64,000 nucleotides of DNA from NCBI GenBank assembly GCA_027482185.1, contig JAIXWF010000022.1, positions 124,001 through 188,000 on the forward strand, in the 5' to 3' direction. Below the pieces are notes generated by a model. It was not told where the DNA came from, did no database searches, and saw only the letters and a list, made by a program, of their open reading frames with translations. Position numbers and translations under genes: made by a program. This DNA is from Opitutaceae bacterium (lineage in GTDB: Bacteria > Verrucomicrobiota > Verrucomicrobiia > Opitutales > Opitutaceae). Positions within the stretch are counted from its first letter, which is position 1. Each line of letters begins with the position of its first letter. Below are positions 22,666 through 30,463 of the stretch, one piece after another.

Positions 22666-24081
22666 GTGGTGAACCCCGCCGCTGCGACCCCCGAAGCTTC
22701 CGCGCCCCCGGCCGGCCGCTGGATCGGCCTGGCGGCCGCCGCCGGCGCGTTGGGGTGGGGCATCCGCGGGCAATACGGCCACGAGACGGGCGCGATGTTC
22801 GCGGGCGGGCTCGTTTCCCTCGTCCTCGTCATGCTCGCGGGCCGCGGGGCGCCGCCCGGGCCCGCCCTCCGCGCCGCCGCGTGGGGCACGGTCGCGATGG
22901 GCATCGGCGGCTCGATGACCTACGGGCAGACGATCGGCCTGACGCAGAGCGCCGGGTTGGTCGGCCGCTGGGACGCCCTCGCCTGGGGCCTGCTCGGCCT
23001 CGGGCTCAAGGGCGCGATCTGGGTCGCGTTCGCCGGCCTGCTGCTCGGCATGGGGCTCGGCGGCGTGCGCTACACGTGGCGGCAGATCGCCGGGCTGCTC
23101 GCGGGGATGGGTCTGCTGTATTGGCTCGGTATCCGGATCTTGAATTCGCCCTTCGAGCCGGCGCAGCGGGTCCTGCCGGCGGTCTACTTTTCCGCTTCGT
23201 GGTCGTGGCAGCCGGAGGCGGGGCCGGAGCTGAAGCCCCGGCCCGAGGTGTGGGGCGGCCTGCTGTGCGCGCTCGCGGGCGCGTGGGTTTGGGCCGGGTG
23301 GCGCCGCGGCGATGTCCTTGCGCGCCGGCTTGCGGCGTGGGGCGCGCTCGGCGGGCTCGGGTTTCCGCTCGGCCAGCTGCCGGCCGCATGGCACGCGTGG
23401 CACCGCGACTGGTTCGTTGCTGGCGCCGCGGCGGAAATCGCCGCGCGGATCAATTGGTGGAACTGGATGGAAACGATTTTCGGCGCGGTGCTCGGGGCCG
23501 CCCTCGGCGCCGGCCTGTGGCGCAACCGGGCGTTGATCCGCTGGCGGGAAACGGAGGCCGCGGACCGCCTGGCGGTTCCCGTCGCGTGGTCTCTCCTCGG
23601 CCTCCACGTCGTGCTGCTCGTCCTGAGCCACTTCACCGCCGTCGCCTGGGCGAACGCCCTGTACGATCCCGGCCTGGTGCTGGCGGCGATCCCGCTGCTT
23701 GCCGTGGCCGGGGACCGGATCTGGCCCGCGGCACTGGTGTTGCCTGTCACGCTGCTGCCGCTCGCGGGGAAGACGCTGCGGCGGATGGTCGGGGAAGAGT
23801 CGCAGCTCGCACCCACGGTGGGCTGGTCCGTTTACCTCGCGCTGCCCATGGCCGTCGCCGTGGCCGGCGCGGTCTGGGCCCGGCGGGCGCCGACGGCGGA
23901 AACGGCCGCGGCGCGGGCGCTGCCAGTGCTCGCCGCGCTCGGCTTCGGGCTGAACTTCGCGTTTTTCCAATTTCCGTGGCCGTGGTTGCCGTGGACGGCG
24001 CGGACCCCGAATGCGCTCGCGTTCGCGCTGTGTCTGGCGGCGTTGGCGGCGGCGGCCTGGGCGCGCCGGCGCGCGGCCTGA
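22666..24081 (+). CDS. polytopic membrane protein with GWGIRGQYGHETGAM motif, unknown function
   Basis: About 471 residues, starting at one of two consecutive GTG codons (22666 or 22669); no ATG precedes the conserved part. Around ten hydrophobic helices cover the whole length. A striking early motif GWGIRGQYGHETGAMFAGG, then WGTVAMGIGGSMTYGQTIGLT, looks conserved and may line a binding site. I recall similar uncharacterised proteins in Planctomycetota/Verrucomicrobiota but know no function. A 60-bp gap separates it from the transglutaminase-like gene, so they may share a transcript. Confidence 0.65.
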   Translation: MVNPAAATPEASAPPAGRWIGLAAAAGALGWGIRGQYGHETGAMFAGGLVSLVLVMLAGRGAPPGPALRAAAWGTVAMGIGGSMTYGQTIGLTQSAGLVGRWDALAWGLLGLGLKGAIWVAFAGLLLGMGLGGVRYTWRQIAGLLAGMGLLYWLGIRILNSPFEPAQRVLPAVYFSASWSWQPEAGPELKPRPEVWGGLLCALAGAWVWAGWRRGDVLARRLAAWGALGGLGFPLGQLPAAWHAWHRDWFVAGAAAEIAARINWWNWMETIFGAVLGAALGAGLWRNRALIRWRETEAADRLAVPVAWSLLGLHVVLLVLSHFTAVAWANALYDPGLVLAAIPLLAVAGDRIWPAALVLPVTLLPLAGKTLRRMVGEESQLAPTVGWSVYLALPMAVAVAGAVWARRAPTAETAAARALPVLAALGFGLNFAFFQFPWPWLPWTARTPNALAFALCLAALAAAAWARRRAA

Positions 24082-24140
24082 GGGGCCGATTTTCTGCGGT
24101 TGTCGGCGGGAGGGCGGCGGGCAAGCTCGCCGGCCCTGCC

Positions 24141-24926
24141 ATGAAGCTCTCCGTCGGTTGCACGCTCGGATACCAGATCGCCACACCCACCGCGGCGTTC
24201 ACGTTCAACGTGCTCGCGAACACCGATGCGCAGCAGCGCCTGCTGGCGGAGGAGATCCGGTGCACCCCCGAGGTCGCCACGGAGATCATAGAGACGGCGA
24301 AGGGCGTGCGCGTGCTGCGCTGCGAGGCGCCGGCGGGCCTTTTCGAGTTCCGCTACGCCGCCACCGTCGAGGTGGCGCGGCCGCCGCTGCCCGCGGCGAT
24401 CAAGGCCGACAACCCCGGCCGGCTGCCGCTGAGCATTCTGACCTACACGCTGCCGAGCCGCTACTGCGAGAGCGACCGCTTCGGCCCCATCGCCTGGGAG
24501 CTCTTCGGCAAGACCGAGGACCGCGGCGAGCAGGTGCGCGCGATTTCCCGCTGGGTCGGCGAGAAGATCGCCTACGCGCCGGGCGCGACCGATTCGCGCA
24601 CGTCGGCGTGGGACGTGTGGCTTTCGCGGCAGGGCGTGTGCCGCGATTGCACGCACCTCGCGATCGCGTTTTGCCGGGCGCTGAGCATTCCGGCGCGCTA
24701 CGTGGGCGGGTACGCGGCCGGCCTCGAGCCGATGGATTTCCACGCCTGTTTCGAGGCCTACCTCGGCGGGGAGTGGCGGCTGTTCGATCCGACGGACGAG
24801 ATCCCGCCGGAAAAGATCGCGGTGATCTCGCGCGGCCGCGATGCGGCGAGCGCGGCGCTGACGACGATCTTCGGCCGGATCACGGCGGTGCCCCTGAAGG
24901 TGAGCTGCGAGGTCGTGGCGGAGTGA
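24141..24926 (+). CDS. transglutaminase-like cysteine protease-fold protein
   Basis: 261 residues without a signal peptide, so cytoplasmic. The N-terminal half resembles the transglutaminase N domain (SVGCTLGYQIATP, LFEFRYAATVEV). The core carries the catalytic triad Cys167 (QGVCRDCTHLA), His201 (MDFHACFEAYL) and Asp216 (LFDPTDE). These proteins hydrolyse or ligate amide bonds; the substrate is unknown. The gene follows the 22666 membrane protein by 59 bp. Confidence 0.88.
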   Translation: MKLSVGCTLGYQIATPTAAFTFNVLANTDAQQRLLAEEIRCTPEVATEIIETAKGVRVLRCEAPAGLFEFRYAATVEVARPPLPAAIKADNPGRLPLSILTYTLPSRYCESDRFGPIAWELFGKTEDRGEQVRAISRWVGEKIAYAPGATDSRTSAWDVWLSRQGVCRDCTHLAIAFCRALSIPARYVGGYAAGLEPMDFHACFEAYLGGEWRLFDPTDEIPPEKIAVISRGRDAASAALTTIFGRITAVPLKVSCEVVAE

Positions 24927-24944
24927 GGCCGGGGAAGGCCGTTG

Positions 24945-25005
24945 GACACGGAGGACACGGAGGCAAACCGGAGAAACACAGAGGGAGGCGGACGGGAGAT
25001 CGTTT
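24945..25005. repeat. CACGGAGGACACGGAGG-type intergenic repeat
   Basis: Tandem near-copies of GGACACGGA are followed by GAAACACAGAGGGAGG. The same wording recurs at 56285-56320 and, as an inverted pair, at 62838-63003. The spacer 24927-25199 holds no gene. Confidence 0.7.
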
Positions 25006-25150
25006 TGGGTCCACACGACCGGTGCAGGCCGCGAACCCAACCTAGGATCCGGCGAGTCGTTTTCCGCTGCCCGGTGCATTGCCCGGCGATCCCCGGGACC
25101 GCGCGCCCCCGCGAAAGTCAGGTCCGTGACCCGTGAGTTTCCGGGCGGGC

Positions 25151-25182
25151 AAAAAAAATCCCCGGCCTGGCGGGCCGGGGAT
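25151..25182 (-). terminator. intrinsic terminator for the cytochrome/sugar-dehydrogenase gene
   Basis: On the minus strand ATCCCCGGCC pairs with GGCCGGGGAT (25158-25167 with 25173-25182), followed by eight T residues (A-run 25151-25158 on the plus strand). Confidence 0.93.
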
Positions 25183-25199
25183 GTAAGGGCAACGCGGGC

Positions 25200-26669
25200 T
25201 CAGTTCGAGGCCATCGCCTTGCCGGCGGCGGACAGGCGGGCGATGCGCGTGGGCAGGAGCACGTAGAGGGCGCCGTCGGGACCGCCGATGACGTGGCGGA
25301 TGCGGCCGAGGTCTTTGAACATGATTTCCTGATACACGACCTTGCCGTCCTTCACCTCGAGCCGGCGGAGTTCCTGGGCGGCGAGGGTGGCGAGGAACAG
25401 ATGGCCCTGCCACTTCGGGAACTGGCTGCCGGAGTAGACCGTGAGGCCGCAGACGGCGAGGGACGGGACCCAGTAGGTCACCGGCTGCTCCATGCCTTCC
25501 TTGGCGGTGAGCTCGGTCATCGTGGAACCGTCGTAGTTCATGCCGTAGCTGATGACGGGCCAGCCGTAGTTCCGGCCCTTCTGGACGAGATTGAGTTCGT
25601 CGCCGCCGCGGGGGCCGTGCTCGACGTTGAAGATCTGGCCGGTCTCGGGGTGGATCACGAGGCCCTGCGGGTTGCGGTGGCCGTAGCTCCAGATGGACTT
25701 CATCGCCTTCGGGTCGTTGACGAAGGGGTTGTCCGCGGGGAGGCGGCCGTCGTCGTGGAGGCGGTGGATTTTGCCGTTGGGCCGCGAGAGGTCCTGGGCG
25801 TGCGGGCCTTGGCCGCGTTCGCCGATGCTGAAGAACAGGTAGCCGGCGCGGTCGAAGGCGATGCGGCCGCCGAAATGCACGCCGCCGGCGGGGCGGTAGA
25901 GGTCGAGCGGAGCCTGGAAGATCGTTTCCTGCTGCACCAATTGGCCGCCGGCGAGTTTGCCGCGGATGATGCGGGTCATGCTGATGTTCTTGTCGGCGCC
26001 GTCCTTCTGGAGGTCGGAGAACGCGAAGTAGAGCCAGCCGTTTTCGGCGAAGCGCGGGTGCGGGACGACGTCGTAGAGGCCGGCCTGGCCGCCGGTGTCG
26101 ATCGCGGGCAGGCCGCCGATCGGTTCCTTGGCGACCTTGCCGTTCTCGATGACGAAGAGTTTGCCCTTCTTCTCGGTGACGAGGGCGCGGCCGTCCGGCA
26201 GGAAGGCGAGGGACCAGGGTTCGGCGACGCCGTCGACCCACGTGTTCAGCTGGAAGTCGTGGAGGGCGCTTTTGGCGACAACGTTGTCGGCGGGCTTGGG
26301 AAACTCGATCTGGCCGCGGGCGAAGGCGGCGCGCTGTTCGCGCATGTAAATGACCATGGCGCGGATTTCCTTTTCCGGGAGGGAAGCGCCCCACGCGGGC
26401 ATGCCCTTGTCGGGAAAACCGTTCCGGATGCTGCGGGCGAGGCTCTCGTCGTCGCCGCCGTTGATCCAGATGTCGTCGAGCATCGAGGGCGCCTGCGCGC
26501 CCTGCATCTTGTCGCCGTGGCAGCTGGCGCAGTGCTGGGCGTAGGTGGCGGCGATGTGGTTGGGCCGCGGCTGCTTCTGGGTCTGGGCCGGGAGGACGGC
26601 GGGCAGCAAGGCGGCAGCGAGGGCCGCCAGCGCCGCGCGGGAGGCGGGGGAGGAACGGTGGGGGGACAT
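25200..26669 (-). CDS. cytochrome c / PQQ-dependent aldose sugar dehydrogenase fusion
   Basis: 489 residues. A signal peptide (ALAAALLPAVLPAQ) is followed by a class I cytochrome c domain (about 38-115): CASCH at 47-51 and Met90 in DKGMPAW as the probable axial ligand. Residues about 135-480 form a Glucose/Sorbosone-dehydrogenase beta-propeller (WSLAFLPDGRALVTEKKG, GGVHFGGRIAFD, WSYGHRNPQGLVIH, EHGPRGGDELN, NYGWPVISYG). Inferred role: periplasmic oxidation of an aldose, passing electrons straight to the fused heme. The gene order cytochrome then propeller is unusual compared with YliI, which lacks the heme. Confidence 0.9.
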   Translation of the reverse strand: MSPHRSSPASRAALAALAAALLPAVLPAQTQKQPRPNHIAATYAQHCASCHGDKMQGAQAPSMLDDIWINGGDDESLARSIRNGFPDKGMPAWGASLPEKEIRAMVIYMREQRAAFARGQIEFPKPADNVVAKSALHDFQLNTWVDGVAEPWSLAFLPDGRALVTEKKGKLFVIENGKVAKEPIGGLPAIDTGGQAGLYDVVPHPRFAENGWLYFAFSDLQKDGADKNISMTRIIRGKLAGGQLVQQETIFQAPLDLYRPAGGVHFGGRIAFDRAGYLFFSIGERGQGPHAQDLSRPNGKIHRLHDDGRLPADNPFVNDPKAMKSIWSYGHRNPQGLVIHPETGQIFNVEHGPRGGDELNLVQKGRNYGWPVISYGMNYDGSTMTELTAKEGMEQPVTYWVPSLAVCGLTVYSGSQFPKWQGHLFLATLAAQELRRLEVKDGKVVYQEIMFKDLGRIRHVIGGPDGALYVLLPTRIARLSAAGKAMASN

Positions 26670-27070
26670 GTGGGAGAAAGGGAACTAAGGGGCCGGCGGC
26701 CGCGGCGCAATCGCCGAGGCGGGTTCAGGCGAACTCAAGCCGTTGAGGGAGCTTGGCTGAAAGTTGAGAGCAAAACCGTTCGGTTTTTCAGGCTGTTGGC
26801 TGCGGCGGTGTTTTCCGTGGCTCGGCGAATCGGTCTCTCAACTCCCAACTTTCAAGGAGCCTCTGAAAACCTGCGGGTGATTTGGCAGTCTGCGGAATTC
26901 GGCCCCTGGGATTGCCGCAAAGAAACTCAAAACCGCAAAATCTGCGACCGAGGCAGCCGATCTTGCGCTCTTTGCGCCTCTTGGCGGCAATCTGCCCTCC
27001 GGCGCTGGGGCAAGAAACTCAGCCACGCGTTTTTCAGAGCTTCCTCTACTTTCGACGGTCTTATTCCGCC
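26670..27070. other. 401-bp gene-free spacer with heptad arms and a 19-bp duplicated string
   Basis: The spacer holds two inverted heptad arms (26740-26770 and 26835-26855, GTTGAGAG / CTCTCAAC type) and a small hairpin AAAACCG-TT-CGGTTTT (26772-26787). It also holds the string CGTTTTTCAGAGCTTCCTC (27028-27046), which recurs exactly at 43232-43250. I see no convincing coding region. Confidence 0.7.
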
Positions 27071-28327
27071 TCAGACGGCGGGGCCGTTTTCCCGGACGCG
27101 GGAAAGCAGCCACATGCCGCCGCCGAAGAGCAGGAGCAGCGCCAGAATCGAGGCCCGCGTGCCGGTGAGCAGCGCCGTCGCGCCCATGAGCGTCGGACCG
27201 ATCACGGAGGCGAACTTGCCGACCATGTTGTAGAAACCGAAGTACTCGCCGCCTTTTTCCGGCGGGATCAGGCGGGCGAAGTACGAGCGGCTCAGCGACT
27301 GCACGCCGCCCTGCACGAGACCGATGACGACGGCCATGACGAAGAAGCCGCGCGTGGTCTCGAGCTGGGTGGCGAAAACGCACACGCCCGCATACACCGC
27401 GATGCCGAGCATGAGGCCGCGTTTGGCGCCGAATTTCTCGCCGATGCGGCCGAAGGCGATGGCCGCGGGAAACGCGACGAACTGCGTCACGATGAGCGCC
27501 GTCAGCAGCCCCGCCGTGTCGAGGCCGAGGGCCTTGCCGAAGTCGGCGGCCATCTTGATCACCGTATTCACGCCGTCGATATACAGGATGTAGGCGGCGA
27601 GAAAGAGCAGGAGCGTGCGCTCGCGGCGGATCTCGCGAAAGGTCGCGGCGAGCTGGCGGAAGCCGCGGCCGAGGACGGAACCGCCGCCCGCGGCGGGCAC
27701 GGCCGGGGTCTCGCGCACCCAAAGCAGGCAGGGCAGCGTGAAGACGAACCACCAGCCGGCGGTGAGCAAAAACGAGAGGTTCACGGCGGCGACGGCGTCG
27801 GCCAGGCCGAACGCCGCCGGCTTCGCGACCATGAACGAGCAGACCGCGAAGAGGGCGCCGCTGCCGACGTAGCCGAGGGCGTAGCCCAGAGCCGAGATGC
27901 GGTGGTAGTGCTCGGGCGCGGCGACGTCGGTGAGGAGGGCATCGCTGAACATGTTGTTGCCGGAGAAGCCGAGGGCGGCGGCGGCGTAGAGGCAGGCCGC
28001 GAGCGCATAGTCGCCTTTGGCCGCGAGCGGCAGGGCGGCGGTCGCGGCGCAGCCGAGCAGCGTGAAGCCGAGCAGGAAGCGTTTCTTCCCGTTGCCTTGG
28101 TCGGCGATGGAGCCAAGCAACGGCGCGAGCAGGGCGATCACGAGGCTGGACCCGGTGTTGGCGAGACCGAGGTACCAGGTGCTGCGTTCCGGGGTCATGC
28201 CGGGCACCGCGCTCCAGTAGTCTTTGAAGAAGATCGGGAAGAACGCCGTCATCACGACGATCGCGAAAGCGGAGTTGGCCCAATCGATGAACGCCCAGGA
28301 CCAGACGGCGCGGCGGTTTTCGGTCAT
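27071..28327 (-). CDS. UMF1/Atg22-like major facilitator superfamily transporter
   Basis: 418 residues with twelve predicted helices. The N terminus SWAFIDWANSAFAIVVMTAFF is diagnostic of the UMF1/Atg22 branch. Loop 2-3 reads PLLGSIADQGNGKKRFL (MFS motif A variant), and the second half contains GLVQGGVQSLSRSYFARLIP and GEYFGFYNMVGKFA, also family hallmarks. Family proteins are implicated in amino acid or nutrient efflux; the bacterial substrate is unknown. It is divergent from the porin gene at 28612. Confidence 0.92.
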   Translation of the reverse strand: MTENRRAVWSWAFIDWANSAFAIVVMTAFFPIFFKDYWSAVPGMTPERSTWYLGLANTGSSLVIALLAPLLGSIADQGNGKKRFLLGFTLLGCAATAALPLAAKGDYALAACLYAAAALGFSGNNMFSDALLTDVAAPEHYHRISALGYALGYVGSGALFAVCSFMVAKPAAFGLADAVAAVNLSFLLTAGWWFVFTLPCLLWVRETPAVPAAGGGSVLGRGFRQLAATFREIRRERTLLLFLAAYILYIDGVNTVIKMAADFGKALGLDTAGLLTALIVTQFVAFPAAIAFGRIGEKFGAKRGLMLGIAVYAGVCVFATQLETTRGFFVMAVVIGLVQGGVQSLSRSYFARLIPPEKGGEYFGFYNMVGKFASVIGPTLMGATALLTGTRASILALLLLFGGGMWLLSRVRENGPAV

Positions 28328-28611
28328 AGGGTGCGGGGCGGGTTCGGTGATTCCAGAGGGGGGCAAAAGGGCAAGCGCGGACCCGGATCGGCAGGTCCGG
28401 CGGCGCAACCGGCCTGCAACAGATGCGGGGATACCTAAGGGATTTCCATATATCTCTCAAGGGGACGTCCGGGCCAACCGATGCCAGCGGTGCGCCCGGA
28501 ATCGGATTGCCGGTTTCGCGGCCCGGCCTGTGTCGCCCGCGAGCCCGCGCTCCGGGGGTTCAGGCGGCATGTTCCCAATCCGTTCCCGCCGTTGTCAAAA
28601 TCCTGAATCCC
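28328..28611. promoter_or_regulatory. divergent spacer between UMF1 transporter and porin genes
   Basis: 284 bp without a gene. It contains the most AT-rich patch of the neighbourhood (TTTCCATATATCTCTC near 28442-28457), which could hold a promoter, and a GC-rich leader for the porin. I cannot define -35/-10 boxes or a known RNA motif. No heptad array is present. Confidence 0.3.
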
Positions 28612-29820
28612 ATGTTCTTGCCCAATCTCAAATCGACCCTGAAGCACCTGTTTTCCGGGGTTTTGGCCGCGGCCGGCGTGCTGCCGGCCGGCGGTGCCGA
28701 AGCCGCTTTGGTGGACCGGATCGCGCGGCTGGAGGAACAGTTGGCGCGGATCGAGTCCCGGCTGGCCGCCGCGCCGACCCCGGTGGACGTGGCCCCTGCG
28801 ATCAAGGAATTCCGCGATCTCTCGCAGCAGCTGGGCTGGGACGGCAAATCTCCGCTGACGGTCGTGAAAGCGGCCGGCCGGGAGCAGAGACTGTCCGTCG
28901 GCGGCTACGCCCAGATCCAGGGCGAGTTCGGCGATTCGCCCGACGTGCGCTTCAACGGCGTGGGCGACCGCTTCCAGCTGCGCCGCATGCGCATCACGGT
29001 GAAGGGCGCGTTCCAGGAGAACTTCGAATTCACCCTTCAGCCCGAGTTCGGCAACAATTCCATTTCCGGCGTGAGCGGCTACCGTGCCCAGTTCGCCGAC
29101 GCGACGATCGCGTGGACCCGCTACCCGGCCTTCAACGTCCAGGTGGGCCAGTTCAAGACCCCGTTCGGTTTCGAACAGCTGCTGCCCGACACCAAGGTCT
29201 TCACCGTCGAGCGCTCGCTGCCCAACGACCAGCTCACCGTCAGCCGCCAGATCGGTATCGGAGCTTCCGGTACGCTGCCGGGCAACGTCTTCGCCTATTC
29301 GGTCGGCGCCTTCAACGGCAACGGCGTCAACAACGGCGCCAACGACAACGACCAGTTCATGTACGCCGGCCGACTGGCCGCGACGGTCTGGTCGAAGGGT
29401 TCCAACCGCGTCGCGGTCGGCCTCGACGGCTTCACCACCCGCGACAACGGCACCTTCGTCGGCCGCCGCACCGGCGCAGGCGTCGACGCGCAGGCGACCT
29501 TCGGCCGCTTCGACACGCAGATCGAGTTGCTGAGGGTGCACTCCGACCGCCTGCTCGGGACCGACTTCACCGCCCACGGCGGCAGCGCTCTCGTCGGCTG
29601 GTACTTCGTGCCGAAGTCGCTCCAGGCGATCGTGCGCTACGAACGCTACCGCGCCAACACCGCCGTCGCGGGCACGACGAGCGACGGCTGGGTCCTCGGC
29701 CTCAACTACTACGTCAAGGGCGACGACATCAAACTGGTCTTCAATTACCACCTCGGCGATCCCGCGGGCCCGCTCTCCGACCAGGGCCGGTTCTTCTCCC
29801 GCGTGCAGGTCGCCTTCTGA
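28612..29820 (+). CDS. OprP/OprO-family (phosphate-selective type) porin
   Basis: 402 residues. A signal peptide ends near AGGAEA. A short coiled coil follows (LVDRIARLEEQLARIESRLA, about 32-52), typical of trimeric porins. The beta-barrel contains RLSVGGYAQIQGEF, FQLRRMRITVKGAFQENFEF and NVQVGQFKTPFGFEQL, hallmarks of the porin O/P family. The last residues VQVAF give the terminal Phe needed for outer-membrane insertion. The family is anion-selective; phosphate is only one possible ligand. It is first in a row with the secreted protein at 29858 (37-bp gap) and the chemoreceptor at 30464. Confidence 0.9.
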   Translation: MFLPNLKSTLKHLFSGVLAAAGVLPAGGAEAALVDRIARLEEQLARIESRLAAAPTPVDVAPAIKEFRDLSQQLGWDGKSPLTVVKAAGREQRLSVGGYAQIQGEFGDSPDVRFNGVGDRFQLRRMRITVKGAFQENFEFTLQPEFGNNSISGVSGYRAQFADATIAWTRYPAFNVQVGQFKTPFGFEQLLPDTKVFTVERSLPNDQLTVSRQIGIGASGTLPGNVFAYSVGAFNGNGVNNGANDNDQFMYAGRLAATVWSKGSNRVAVGLDGFTTRDNGTFVGRRTGAGVDAQATFGRFDTQIELLRVHSDRLLGTDFTAHGGSALVGWYFVPKSLQAIVRYERYRANTAVAGTTSDGWVLGLNYYVKGDDIKLVFNYHLGDPAGPLSDQGRFFSRVQVAF

Positions 29821-29857
29821 TTCCCGCTCCACCCGATTCCGCCAACCCCTCCCATTC

Positions 29858-30415
29858 ATGAATTCCGTTTCCCTCTTCCGCCGTCTCGTCTTCGCGGCTG
29901 CCGCCGTCGCCACCGTCGCCGTATCCGCCCAGGGACTCGATCCCGCGCTCCAGGCCAAGCTCGACGCCAAGGCCAAGGAAGTTGCCGGCTGGGCCGCCGA
30001 CCCCGTTCTGGTCGAGGCCGCCCGCAAGCAGAACGCCGCGCCGCCGGCGGACTATGCCGCGATGACCAAGGAAAAATGGAAGGGACTCACGGTCCTCGAT
30101 CCGTTGGTCCGCGGGCTGGCGAAAAATCCCGTCGGGGCTTTCCTCAAGACCAAGCAGGGCGATCTCCTCACGGAGGCCTTCGCCTCCGATGCGAAGGGCG
30201 CCAAGCTGGGCTTCATCGCCAAGACGTCGAACTGGTCCCACGCCGGTGCGCCGAAACACGAAGTTCCGATGACCGGCAAAGTCTGGTTCGGCGCCGTCGA
30301 GGTCGACGAGTCCACCGGCAAGCAGCAGATCCAGCTCGCCGTGCCGATTCTCGACGGCGGCAAGCCGATCGGGTCGCTGGTGGTCGGAGTCAGCATCGCC
30401 GGTCTGAAATCCTGA
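29858..30415 (+). CDS. secreted single-domain protein, Cache-like sensor fold suspected
   Basis: 185 residues with a signal peptide (RLVFAAAAVATVAVSAQG), so periplasmic and soluble. The body has a helical N-terminal half and a C-terminal half that reads like a Cache/PAS strand set: LTEAFASDAKGAKLGFIAKT, VWFGAVEVDESTGKQQIQLAV and VPILDGGKPIGSLVVGVSI. The final GKPIGSLVVGVS is typical of the last strands of extracellular Cache domains in chemoreceptors and kinases. It has no signalling module of its own but is followed, 48 bp later, by a methyl-accepting protein. That suggests a detached sensory partner; this is inference. Confidence 0.6.
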   Translation: MNSVSLFRRLVFAAAAVATVAVSAQGLDPALQAKLDAKAKEVAGWAADPVLVEAARKQNAAPPADYAAMTKEKWKGLTVLDPLVRGLAKNPVGAFLKTKQGDLLTEAFASDAKGAKLGFIAKTSNWSHAGAPKHEVPMTGKVWFGAVEVDESTGKQQIQLAVPILDGGKPIGSLVVGVSIAGLKS

Positions 30416-30463
30416 CCGGCCCCGGCCGGCAACCTGGCCGCACCGCGGCCGCCTTGTTTCCCG

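Noticed and set aside
26882-28438. Plus-strand frame of 518 codons opposite the UMF1 transporter
   Set aside because: It is antisense to a clear twelve-helix transporter and its translation is low-complexity and charged.
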